8,409 nucleotides of DNA from contig CAKXBD010000091.1 of NCBI GenBank assembly GCA_934871445.1, positions 1 to 8,409 of the forward strand. The letters are read 5' to 3'. The position numbers and the translations under genes are program-made. Numbering within the stretch: the first letter of the stretch is position 1; each line of letters begins with the position of its first letter. The DNA comes from an uncultured bacterium (GTDB taxonomy: Bacteria > Bacillota > Clostridia > Christensenellales > Borkfalkiaceae). Shown here one piece after another: positions 1 through 6,775 of the stretch. The notes under the pieces were generated by a model. The model ran no database searches. It saw nothing but the letters and a program-made list of their open reading frames with translations, and had not been told where the DNA came from.

Positions 1-311
1 GCGTTCGACGGAAGCCCCGCCGCGGCGGCAAAATCGTTCCCCGTGCCCGACGGGATTAATCCGAGACGGCAAGAGGAAGGGTCGGAAATGCCGTTCAGGA
101 CTTCGTGCAGCGTGCCGTCGCCGCCCACGACGATGATTTCCTTTTCCCCCGACGAGGTCAGCCGTTCGGAAAACTCCTTCGCTTCGCCCGCGCGGGTCGT
201 CTCGAAAACGGAATATTCCGCGCCGCGCTCCGAAAAAAGTTTCAAGGCCGTTTTCAGATTTTTTCTTCCCTTTCCTTTCCCCGCGTTCGGATTGACGATA
301 ATACAATACAT
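1..311 (-). CDS. Diacylglycerol kinase / lipid kinase family protein, N-terminal part (cut by window edge)
   Basis: This open frame starts at the ATG complementary to 309-311 and runs off the left edge after 103 complete codons. The start of the product reads MYCIIVNPNAGKGKG, followed by IIVVGGDGTLHEVLNGI (residues 59-75) and LIPSGTGNDFA (85-95). The N-P-x-x-G-K start, the GGDGT nucleotide-binding motif and the P-x-G-T-x-N-D-F-A loop are the signature of the diacylglycerol kinase catalytic domain (DgkB/YegS/BmrU-like enzymes). These soluble or membrane-associated enzymes use ATP to phosphorylate diacylglycerol or a related lipid, which recycles lipid left over from envelope polymer synthesis. 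An AAAGGAA ribosome site (complement of 321-327) lies 9 bases before the start. The gene is transcribed away from cca. The family call is firm. The lipid substrate cannot be told, because the C-terminal half is missing. Confidence 0.93.
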   Translation of the reverse strand, partial: MYCIIVNPNAGKGKGRKNLKTALKLFSERGAEYSVFETTRAGEAKEFSERLTSSGEKEIIVVGGDGTLHEVLNGISDPSSCRLGLIPSGTGNDFAAAAGLPSN

Positions 312-397
312 TTTAGCGTTTTCCTTTGTGAAATTTGTTAAAGCCGTCTGACATTTTCCGTCTTTTTTCTCGTGCAGACAAAAAATTGTTCGGATAT

Positions 398-426
398 ATT
401 ATATAATACTTTACCGATAATTGCAA
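398..426 (-). promoter_or_regulatory. Promoter for the lipid kinase gene
   Basis: Read on the - strand, TTGCAA (421-426) is followed after exactly 17 bases by a perfect TATAAT -10 hexamer (complement of 398-403). Transcription would start near 391, giving a leader of about 80 bases before the ATG at 311. The -35 hexamer is a palindrome and is shared with the + strand promoter. The call rests on consensus matching only. Confidence 0.65.
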
Positions 427-449
427 TTTATTTTATAATTTGGTATACT
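421..449 (+). promoter_or_regulatory. Promoter for cca (extended -10)
   Basis: TTGCAA (421-426) is followed after 17 bases by TATACT (444-449). A TG at 441-442, one base before the -10, makes an extended -10 element. Transcription would start near 456, leaving a short leader of about 27 bases that contains the GAGGA ribosome site. The same TTGCAA is the apparent -35 of the - strand promoter. Confidence 0.7.
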
Positions 450-468
450 GTAAAAGAAAAAAATTTTT

Positions 469-473
469 GAGGA
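469..473 (+). promoter_or_regulatory. Ribosome binding site deciding the cca start
   Basis: GAGGA at 469-473 lies 9 bases before the ATG at 483 but only 3 bases before an in-frame TTG at 477. The spacing therefore favours ATG 483 and a 452-residue protein over the two-residue longer TTG form. Confidence 0.75.
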
Positions 474-482
474 ATTTTGTCT

Positions 483-1841
483 ATGCAGCGAATCATTCCC
501 GAAAAACTTCTCCGTTTGGCCAGAAGCTGCCCCCGCCCCCTCTACGTGGTGGGCGGAAGCGTGCGCGATTTTCTCGCGGGACTCACGAGGGAAACAAGCG
601 ATTGGGATATTTGCTCCCCCATGAGCACGGAGGAGCTCGTCTCCGCCGCCGAAGCCTGCGGATTGTGCGCCGAGGCGGTATACAAAAACACGGGTACCGT
701 CAAGCTCAAAGGAGACGGGATCGACTACGAATACACCTGCTTCCGTTCGGACAAATACGTGCGCGGCACCCATGTCCCCGCCGAAATCTTTTTCACCGAC
801 GACATTTCCCTCGACGCGAAACGGCGGGACTTCACCGCCAACGCCGTCTATTACGACATCGCCGCCGATAAATTTCTCGACCCGCTCGGCGGCAGAGCGG
901 ACATCGAACAAAAAAGGCTGAAAACGGTCGACGATGCGGGAAAAGTATTCGGAGAGGACGGACTTCGGCTCATGCGGCTTGCAAGACAGGCGGGACAGCT
1001 CGGCTTTACCCCGACGGCGGAGTGTATCGAAGGCGCAGCGGCCAACGCCTCCCTCATCTCGGACATCTCCCCCGAACGGATATGGGCGGAACTGAACGCC
1101 ATTCTCCGCGCGGACAAAAAATACGGCAACCGCAAGGGACATTACGAGGGGCTGAAAATCCTCGATAAAACGGGCGTGCTCGATTATATCCTGCCCGAAC
1201 TCGCGCTCGGGCGCGGCATGGCCCAGAGAAGCGATTTCCACGCGCACGACGTCCTCGAACACACCTTCCGCGCCGTCCTGTACGCGGACGAGCGCGTGAG
1301 AGCCGCCGCCCTTTTGCACGACGTCGGAAAGCCCTTCTGCATGAAACGGGACGGAAACGCCTTTTTACACCCCGAAGAGGGGGAACGCATCGCGGGAGAA
1401 ATCCTCGCCCGATTCCGCGCACCCAAGAGAGAGATGGCGGAGATAAAAGCGCTCGTCCGCCTGCACATGTACGACTTCGACGGAAAAGTGCGGGAGGGAA
1501 AGCTCAGGAGATTTTTCGTTCTCCGCTTCGACCTGCTCGAAAAGCTGATGCTTCTGAAACAGGCGGACTATTCGGGCTGCAAGGACGATCTTTCCGTCTG
1601 CCCCACCAATCTGAAATGGGAAGCGCTCCTTCAAAAAATGCGCGCGGAGGGCGCGCCGCTCAAAAAGTCCGAACTCGCCGTTTCGGGCGGAGACCTGAAA
1701 GACGCGGGGATCCCACCGTCGTCCATCTCGCTCGTCCTCGACGAGCTTTTGCTGCAATGTGTACTCTGTCCCGCTTTGAACCGAAAGGAAAAACTCCTCT
1801 CGCTCGCACGGGGCAAAAAGTACGGCACAGACGGCAAATAA
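483..1841 (+). CDS. cca: CCA tRNA nucleotidyltransferase
   Basis: This enzyme adds or repairs the CCA end of tRNAs from CTP and ATP, without a nucleic acid template, in the cytosol. The 452-residue product has the class II nucleotidyltransferase head: GGSVRD at 24-29, the metal-binding DWDI at 40-43, KRRDFTANA at 113-121 and DPLGG at 133-137. The amino-acid template motif EDGLRLMR lies at 158-165. An HD domain follows with HDVGKP at 279-284. The C-terminal segment around 397-445 (LAVSGGDLKDAGIP) resembles the C-terminal domain of bacterial CCA-adding enzymes. Length and domain order fit a full bacterial enzyme with an HD domain, which in some relatives has phosphohydrolase activity. CC-only or A-only activity cannot be excluded from motifs. 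It is the first gene after the divergent promoter and probably shares a transcript with rmuC, 54 bases downstream. Confidence 0.95.
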   Translation: MQRIIPEKLLRLARSCPRPLYVVGGSVRDFLAGLTRETSDWDICSPMSTEELVSAAEACGLCAEAVYKNTGTVKLKGDGIDYEYTCFRSDKYVRGTHVPAEIFFTDDISLDAKRRDFTANAVYYDIAADKFLDPLGGRADIEQKRLKTVDDAGKVFGEDGLRLMRLARQAGQLGFTPTAECIEGAAANASLISDISPERIWAELNAILRADKKYGNRKGHYEGLKILDKTGVLDYILPELALGRGMAQRSDFHAHDVLEHTFRAVLYADERVRAAALLHDVGKPFCMKRDGNAFLHPEEGERIAGEILARFRAPKREMAEIKALVRLHMYDFDGKVREGKLRRFFVLRFDLLEKLMLLKQADYSGCKDDLSVCPTNLKWEALLQKMRAEGAPLKKSELAVSGGDLKDAGIPPSSISLVLDELLLQCVLCPALNRKEKLLSLARGKKYGTDGK

Positions 1842-1895
1842 AAACAGTACAACGACAAAACCAAATACCCAAGAAAAAATTACAAGGAAAAAATC

Positions 1896-3083
1896 ATGAC
1901 GGAAAAAACGCTCATCGTTATCTGCATCGCCCTGTTGCTTCTCGTCGTCCTCCTGCAGCTCGTCCTGCTTTCAAGAAAACCGAAAAACGCGCAGAACGGA
2001 AACGACACAGGCATGGACGCGGTGAAGGAAAAACTCGACAAGCTCGGCGGCGTCGCCGACTACACGAATAAGGCGATCACTTCGCTCGGCTCCATGACGG
2101 AATACCGACTCAACAACATGCAAAAGACGGTCGGAGAACAGCTCCGCTACGTCGCGGAAAACAACCAGCGAGCGCTCGACGAAATACGCCGCACCGTGAA
2201 CGACAAGCTGTCCGAAACGCTCGAAAGCAAGCTGACGGAAAGCTATTCCGTCATTCAACAGCGCCTGGAAGCCGTATACCGCGGCATCGGAGAGGTGCAG
2301 AGCCTCGCCGCCAGCGTCTCCGACATCAAAAAGGTGTTCTCCAACGTCAAACTGCGCGGCACCTGGGGAGAAATGCAGCTCGGCGCCCTGCTTTCGCAAA
2401 TGCTGGCGCCCAATCAATACGCGGCTTCGGTCAAGCTCAATCCGCTGACGGATTCCATGGTCGATTTCGCCGTGCTCCTACCCGAAAAAAACGGCGCCTG
2501 CGTCTATCTGCCCATAGACAGCAAATTCCCCATAGAAGAATATCAGCGGCTCATCGACGCGGAAAACGCCTGCAACCGCGAAGCGGAGGAACGGGCCTTG
2601 AAAAACCTCGGCCGGGCAGTCAAATTACAGGCGGATTCCATCGCTTCCAAATATATCCTCCCCCCTCGCACGACCGATTTCGCCGTCATGTATCTCCCGA
2701 TAGAAAGTCTCTATGCGGAAGTGCTCAAAATCCCCGATCTGAGCGAATATCTCTCTTTAAGGCGAATCCTCGTCTGCGGCCCCACCAATCTGAGCGCCCT
2801 CCTCTCCACGTTGCAGACGGGCTTCAAAGTATCCGCGATAGAACGCCGCTCTCAGGAACTTTGGCAGCTTCTGGCGGTATTCAAGCACGAGTTCGGAAAG
2901 TTTACCGACGTGCTCGAAAAGACGCAGAAAAAATTGCAGGAAGCGCAGGATACGATAGAAAACGCCGCGGGAAGGACAAGGATTATCGCAAAAAAACTCA
3001 AAGACGTCGACCTCGGAAGCTCGGGCGGCGGACTTCTGTCCGATTTTCCCGACGATCCGCCCCCTACGGACGGAAGATACTGA
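1896..3083 (+). CDS. rmuC: DNA recombination protein RmuC
   Basis: RmuC-family proteins are linked to limiting DNA rearrangements at inverted repeats. They are predicted to be nuclease-like and anchored in the membrane, but the biochemistry is poorly known. This 395-residue product starts with a hydrophobic helix (about residues 5-26) followed by basic residues. A long stretch rich in charged residues and heptad-like spacing (about 40-150) is probably a coiled coil. The conserved RmuC domain follows, with LRGTWGEMQLGALL at 153-166, LPIDSKFPIEEY at 205-216, YLPIESLYAEVLK further on, and VCGPTNLSALLSTLQTGF from 293. The tail is rich in G, D and P. Order and length are typical of the family. AAGGA at 1884-1888 lies 7 bases before the ATG. 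No terminator separates it from cca and none is evident after it, so transcripts may run on into the next unit. Confidence 0.93.
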   Translation: MTEKTLIVICIALLLLVVLLQLVLLSRKPKNAQNGNDTGMDAVKEKLDKLGGVADYTNKAITSLGSMTEYRLNNMQKTVGEQLRYVAENNQRALDEIRRTVNDKLSETLESKLTESYSVIQQRLEAVYRGIGEVQSLAASVSDIKKVFSNVKLRGTWGEMQLGALLSQMLAPNQYAASVKLNPLTDSMVDFAVLLPEKNGACVYLPIDSKFPIEEYQRLIDAENACNREAEERALKNLGRAVKLQADSIASKYILPPRTTDFAVMYLPIESLYAEVLKIPDLSEYLSLRRILVCGPTNLSALLSTLQTGFKVSAIERRSQELWQLLAVFKHEFGKFTDVLEKTQKKLQEAQDTIENAAGRTRIIAKKLKDVDLGSSGGGLLSDFPDDPPPTDGRY

Positions 3084-3109
3084 TTTTGTCGTTATTTTCG
3101 GGGAAATAC

Positions 3110-3138
3110 TTGCATTTTTATTCGAAATACGCTATAAT
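3110..3138 (+). promoter_or_regulatory. Promoter for the cupin-like / repeat protein unit
   Basis: TTGCAT (3110-3115) and a perfect TATAAT (3133-3138) are separated by 17 bases. They sit between the rmuC stop and the next ribosome site (GGAG, 3156-3159). The expected start is near 3145, with a leader of about 24 bases. This makes the two following genes independently transcribable from cca-rmuC. Confidence 0.75.
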
Positions 3139-3168
3139 GTAGGTATACATCATACGGAGAAAATATTT

Positions 3169-3483
3169 ATGCATATCATAAAATTACAGGAAACGGAAAC
3201 GCAGGGCGTTTTTTCTCTCTCGGAAGAAAGTTTCGTCTTTAAGGAAGGCCGCGTGCAGGGGGCAAAGCTCGGAAAAAGCGACGGCGCGCTCCTCGTCAAA
3301 GAGGCCGAACGCTTCAAATTATTCTCGGAAGGAAAAGATTTTCTCAAAATTCTCGAAGGAAACGGCTATTTCAAATGGAAAAAGGGCGAAATTCCTTTCG
3401 CTTCGGGCGAATGTTTCGAAATCCAAGCCGCGGGCGAATACGAAGTCAACGGCTCTCCTAAATTTTTGGTCGTCAGAAAGTGA
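3169..3483 (+). CDS. Small cupin-like hypothetical protein
   Basis: I do not recognise this 104-residue protein as a named family. It has no signal peptide or membrane segment, so it is probably cytosolic. The C-terminal half, roughly LKILEGNGYFKWKKGEIPF, then SGECFEIQAAGEYEVNG (77-93), then a short hydrophobic last strand, follows the pattern of a small cupin barrel: strand, GxG turn, G-(D/E)-x-F-x-I, then G-x-Y-x-(I/V). This resembles the C-terminal domain of type I mannose-6-phosphate isomerases. The only histidine is H2, and the usual metal-binding cupin histidines are absent, so a metal-dependent enzyme is unlikely and a binding or regulatory role is more plausible. GGAG lies 9 bases before the ATG, behind a good promoter. 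Its stop codon overlaps the ribosome site of the large repeat-protein gene, whose ATG is 12 bases downstream, so the two are co-transcribed and perhaps translationally coupled. The fold assignment is inference from pattern only. Confidence 0.75.
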   Translation: MHIIKLQETETQGVFSLSEESFVFKEGRVQGAKLGKSDGALLVKEAERFKLFSEGKDFLKILEGNGYFKWKKGEIPFASGECFEIQAAGEYEVNGSPKFLVVRK

Positions 3484-3495
3484 GGTAACGGACTT

Positions 3496-6400
3496 ATGGC
3501 ACACTACGAAGAAGATTACGAATACGAACCTGAACGCAAAAGTCACTTTTGGAGCAAATTTCTCGCCGTCCTGCTCGGTTTTATCCTGGGGCTCATCTGT
3601 ACGCTCGGCGGACTCGCGGGACTCGGATATGTGCTTTTTGCAAAGATAAAAATCAAGGACGGATTTGATACCGTCAATAAAATTACGGGCAGCGATATCG
3701 ATTATACCGAATATATCACCGAAGAATACGCTCAAAAGACGGTTTACGGCCTTCTCAAAGACTTAAACCAGCTCGCCTCCGACTTCCAAAGCGGCAACGC
3801 CAGCCTTTCTTCCTTGGAAAAATTCTCCCCCATGGTGCGCAAGACCGCCGAAAAATTGACGGAACAGATGGGCGAATACGGCGTCGTCGTCGACGCGGAT
3901 GTGTTCCTCGCCACGCCTCTTTCGGAAATGAGCACCTTTTTTAAGGACACCGTAAACGATATAGAAATAGGCACCATGCTCGACAAGGCGGGAATGTTGG
4001 AGGAGACAAACGACAGTTATTCCCTCCTCATGGCGCTTTGCTACGGCGAGGAAGGAGAGGATTATACCTTCGACCAAGAGGGCAACGTCGTCATGCTGGG
4101 CGACGCAAAGCCCACTACGTTCGGCTCGCTGACCGTTGACACCAATCAGGTGCTCGACAAGGTCAGTCTGTCCGCCGTCATGGGAACCGTAGACAACTCC
4201 GACCCCATGATTCGCGCACTGCTTTACGGCGCCGAGGGCGAAACGTATACATACGACGAAGCGACGAATACCGTGGAAATGCTTCCCCTTTCCTACAAAT
4301 ACGACGGGGCGGCAAATACGATTACCGACCCCGACGGCGTTGTATACTCCTACGACGAAACGGCGGAACGCTGGATAGCAGAAAACGGAAATTATATTTC
4401 CGCGCAGCCTGTCAAGGCTGCGCGAGCCGCGGCTCGCACCCTCTCCGACGAGAACGATGAACAATATGCCTTTATCGTCTACACGGCCGAAAATGAAATC
4501 GTCTGCAATCTGAAAGCGACCGAAACGGCGGGCTCTTATGAGGCGTATGACAAGTCGGGAAAGCTCATTAAACACAAGCCGCTGTCCATAGGCTCCCTGA
4601 CGAGCGGAAACGTGACGGAGGTATTTGAGGATATGCGCCTCGGAGACGTTCTCAACGTGACGCCCGAATCCGATGCAATCCTCATTGCGCTCGCCTACGG
4701 CAGTGAGGGAAAGGATTATGTCGTCGAAAACGGAAAAATCGTCCCGATTACCGAGCCGAATACGATCGGCTCCCTCACGGACGGCGATACCAGCGAACTG
4801 TTCGACAAAATGGAACTCGGCGCCGTGCTGAAAGTAGACCCGAACGATGACCTCATGTGCGCCCTCGCTTACGGGACGAAAAACAAAAGCTACAAGGTCG
4901 TCGAAGTCGGGGAAGGTGAGTTTGAAATTCAAATGCTCCCCCTCGTCTATACCTTAAAAAACGGCGTTTTATACGACGAAAAAGGAGAACCCGCCACGAC
5001 GGAAACGACAGAAACGCCCGAAAACGGTATTTACAAAATCCTGCGCGGCGAAAAAACTTATTACGCGAAAGCCGACAAGGAAGGAGATACTGATTTCTAT
5101 CTCTATGAAGAAGAGGACTGCTCGGGCGAAAAACTGCTCTACGAAAAGACGACGCTCGGCGACCTTATGGACGGAGAAGGCTCCCATCTTCTCGACGATA
5201 TAGAGCTCGGTACCCTCATGGGTCTCGACGGCGATTCCGATTCCATGTTACTCGCACTCGCTTACGGAAGCGAAGGCGTCGATTATACGATAGATACAGA
5301 AACGAATACGATCGTCCGCATAGAAGGCGGGAAGGCTCCTACGACGGTGGGAGATCTCCGCGACGACGAAAAGGCAAGCGAGCTTTTGAACGGGCTCAAA
5401 CTGGCAGACGTCCTCGGCGTGTCTCCCCTCGACCCCGATTCCGATCCCGTAATGGTCGCGCTCGCTTACGGAAACGAAGGGGCGGACTATACGATAGAAA
5501 ACGGGGAAATCGTTTGGGCGGAAGGCAAGGCTCCCCGCACCATAGAGGATTTGAAGAACGGCTCGGAAATCATTGACGAAATATATATTTCCACGGTCCT
5601 TTCCCTCGACGCGGCCTCGGATAACGCTATCCTTATGTCCATCGCTTACGGAAATGAGGGCGAGGATTATGAAATCGTCACGAACGACGACGGCACAAAA
5701 GAAATCGTCATGAAAGAAGGGAAATCGCCCCGCACCGTCAAGGATCTGAAAGACAAGGATACGATTGACTCTGTCCGCCTGTCCGCGATTATCACGCCCG
5801 ACCCCGAAGATAAAATCACCATGTATATTCTCTACGGCGTGGAAGGACAGGATTACACGGTAGACGAAAACGGAAACGTCGTCATGCTCGACGGGGCAAC
5901 TCCCCACACGATAGGAGACCTTTCGGGCGAAAATTCCCCTATCTCCACGATTACGCGGGACCTCACGTTGGGCGACGTTATCTCCATAGACGAAGACGAC
6001 GAAGAAACCTCCGCGCTCCTCATCAGTCTCAAAGATACCCCTATCGATAAACTGAGCGCAAAGATCAATACGCTCACTTTGACGGAAATTCTCGGAGAGA
6101 CGGACGTAGAAGAAAATATTTATCTCAAACATCTCAAAAATTCCACGATCAAAACGTTGGCAAAAGACCTCAATGCACTTACCATTCAACAGGTATTTGC
6201 GGATAAAATTTACAAAACCGAAAAGACAGGAGAAGGAGAAACCGCCGTCGTTTATTTTGTCGACAAAGACGGAAAGAGGCTTTACGAAAAAGACGGTAAG
6301 TATTACACCTCTCCGACTTTTGAAGCCGAGACCGAATCGGAAAGAGTACTGCAAGGAACTTGGAAATATCTTTTAACCGAGAACGGAAAAGAAGTAGAAT

Positions 6401-6687
6401 ATACAATTTCTGCTATCGATAAGTTAGTCACGAACATGACGGCGAACGTCCAAAGCGCGACCTTGGAGGATTTACATAAAGACGGTATTATCGAGAGGGA
6501 AAATACTGATTTTTTGAATACCAATATTCTTTATAAATACGTATTCAAAGGAACAACGATTTTTGAAATAGATCCTATCCAAGGCGAGAACGGTCCCAAG
6601 GAAAAAATCGGAGAACTGACGATTACGGAAATGCTCAATTACGTTACCGCCGTGTTGCAAAAACTCAATCAAACGCAAAATCCATAA
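3496..6687 (+). CDS. Large membrane-anchored repeat protein of unknown function
   Basis: I cannot assign this 1063-residue protein to a named family. The N-terminus is a short tail rich in Y and E (residues 1-13) followed by basic residues, then one strong membrane helix (about 22-48). The basic residues before the helix suggest an N-in anchor with the rest outside the membrane. Residues 60-155 look mostly helical. Residues 155-866 hold eight copies plus one decayed copy of a module with the core A-Y-G-x-E-G-x-D-Y, listed separately. Residues 867-1063 keep short L-x-(L/I)-x-x-(V/I/L)-(L/F) units and a G-K-x-Y-type strand region. The protein is strongly acidic overall. No catalytic motif, LPXTG signal or S-layer domain is visible, so a structural, adhesive or envelope-organising role is only a guess. 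GAGGT (3482-3486), overlapping the preceding stop codon, lies 9 bases before the ATG. A strong terminator follows the stop codon by 5 bases. The gene is intact. Confidence 0.85.
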   Translation: MAHYEEDYEYEPERKSHFWSKFLAVLLGFILGLICTLGGLAGLGYVLFAKIKIKDGFDTVNKITGSDIDYTEYITEEYAQKTVYGLLKDLNQLASDFQSGNASLSSLEKFSPMVRKTAEKLTEQMGEYGVVVDADVFLATPLSEMSTFFKDTVNDIEIGTMLDKAGMLEETNDSYSLLMALCYGEEGEDYTFDQEGNVVMLGDAKPTTFGSLTVDTNQVLDKVSLSAVMGTVDNSDPMIRALLYGAEGETYTYDEATNTVEMLPLSYKYDGAANTITDPDGVVYSYDETAERWIAENGNYISAQPVKAARAAARTLSDENDEQYAFIVYTAENEIVCNLKATETAGSYEAYDKSGKLIKHKPLSIGSLTSGNVTEVFEDMRLGDVLNVTPESDAILIALAYGSEGKDYVVENGKIVPITEPNTIGSLTDGDTSELFDKMELGAVLKVDPNDDLMCALAYGTKNKSYKVVEVGEGEFEIQMLPLVYTLKNGVLYDEKGEPATTETTETPENGIYKILRGEKTYYAKADKEGDTDFYLYEEEDCSGEKLLYEKTTLGDLMDGEGSHLLDDIELGTLMGLDGDSDSMLLALAYGSEGVDYTIDTETNTIVRIEGGKAPTTVGDLRDDEKASELLNGLKLADVLGVSPLDPDSDPVMVALAYGNEGADYTIENGEIVWAEGKAPRTIEDLKNGSEIIDEIYISTVLSLDAASDNAILMSIAYGNEGEDYEIVTNDDGTKEIVMKEGKSPRTVKDLKDKDTIDSVRLSAIITPDPEDKITMYILYGVEGQDYTVDENGNVVMLDGATPHTIGDLSGENSPISTITRDLTLGDVISIDEDDEETSALLISLKDTPIDKLSAKINTLTLTEILGETDVEENIYLKHLKNSTIKTLAKDLNALTIQQVFADKIYKTEKTGEGETAVVYFVDKDGKRLYEKDGKYYTSPTFEAETESERVLQGTWKYLLTENGKEVEYTISAIDKLVTNMTANVQSATLEDLHKDGIIERENTDFLNTNILYKYVFKGTTIFEIDPIQGENGPKEKIGELTITEMLNYVTAVLQKLNQTQNP
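3958..6093 (+). repeat. Tandem protein repeat array, eight full modules plus one decayed
   Basis: Each module has the pattern: acidic linker, hydrophobic L-x-L-x-x-V-L, acidic D/S-rich loop, hydrophobic helix ending in A-Y-G-x-E-G-x-D-Y, strand T-I/V-x-x-x-G-x-I/V, then a closing P-x-T-I/V-G-D/S-L. The Y-G cores fall at residues 183, 244, 401, 459, 590, 658, 718 and 780. Approximate module spans are 155-212, 213-368, 369-427, 428-557, 558-621, 622-686, 687-751, 752-809, and a decayed copy at 810-866 that lacks the Y-G core. Uninterrupted modules are 58-65 residues. The second and fourth are longer because of insertions at the same internal point. At the DNA level modules five and six share CTCGCTTACGGAA, suggesting relatively recent duplication, while the other modules have diverged. 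Confidence 0.85.
4401..4437. repeat. Two adjacent perfect inverted repeats inside the repeat-protein gene
   Basis: CGCGCAGCC (4401-4409) and GGCTGCGCG (4416-4424) form a perfect 9-base stem around the loop TGTCAA. Overlapping its right arm, 4422-4437 is a 16-base perfect palindrome centred between 4429 and 4430. The stretch 4402-4437 is 36 bases and exactly covers codons 303-314 (AQPVKAARAAAR). This makes a basic, alanine-rich patch in an acidic protein, within the insertion of the second module. It is much more GC-rich than its surroundings. It may be a small palindromic element that inserted in frame, or a chance low-complexity patch. Confidence 0.75.
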
Positions 6688-6692
6688 AAGGT

Positions 6693-6726
6693 AACCCCGA
6701 GCGGAAAATTTTCCGCTCGGGGTTTT
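6693..6726 (+). terminator. Intrinsic terminator after the repeat-protein gene
   Basis: Bases 6693-6724 are a perfect palindrome. The GC-rich arm CCCCGAGCGG (6695-6704) pairs with CCGCTCGGGG (6713-6722), with AAAATTTT between them, and the right arm is followed by TTTT (6723-6726). The hairpin begins 5 bases after the stop codon. The T tract is short, but the stem is very strong. The symmetry is compatible with termination in both directions, though no gene converges here. Confidence 0.85.
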
Positions 6727-6775
6727 GAAAAGAACAAAATCCTTCAAAATTCGCGGTATTTTGCCCGAAAATCAA

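Noticed and set aside
43..351. Open frame on the + strand at the left edge
   Set aside because: It is antisense to the diacylglycerol kinase domain, whose GGDGT and SGTGNDF motifs are unmistakable on the - strand.
477..485. TTG at 477 as the start of cca
   Set aside because: It is only 3 bases after the GAGGA site, while the in-frame ATG at 483 has a normal 9-base spacing.
411..1319. 302-codon open frame on the - strand opposite cca
   Set aside because: The + strand frame carries all CCA-enzyme motifs. This antisense frame has low-complexity composition and starts within cca.
3763..4932. 389-codon open frame on the - strand inside the repeat-protein gene
   Set aside because: It is antisense to a well-supported gene, has no recognisable domain, and arises because the repeated codon pattern avoids antisense stops. 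The opposite frame carries the repeat motifs and ribosome site.
5248..6354. 368-codon open frame on the - strand
   Set aside because: It is a shadow of the same repeat protein, with no motif and no convincing ribosome site.
6693..6726. Perfect palindrome as a protein-binding operator for the rpsF operon
   Set aside because: It lies right after a stop codon, has a GC-rich stem with a T run, and is about 50 bases upstream of the -35, so an intrinsic terminator explains it.
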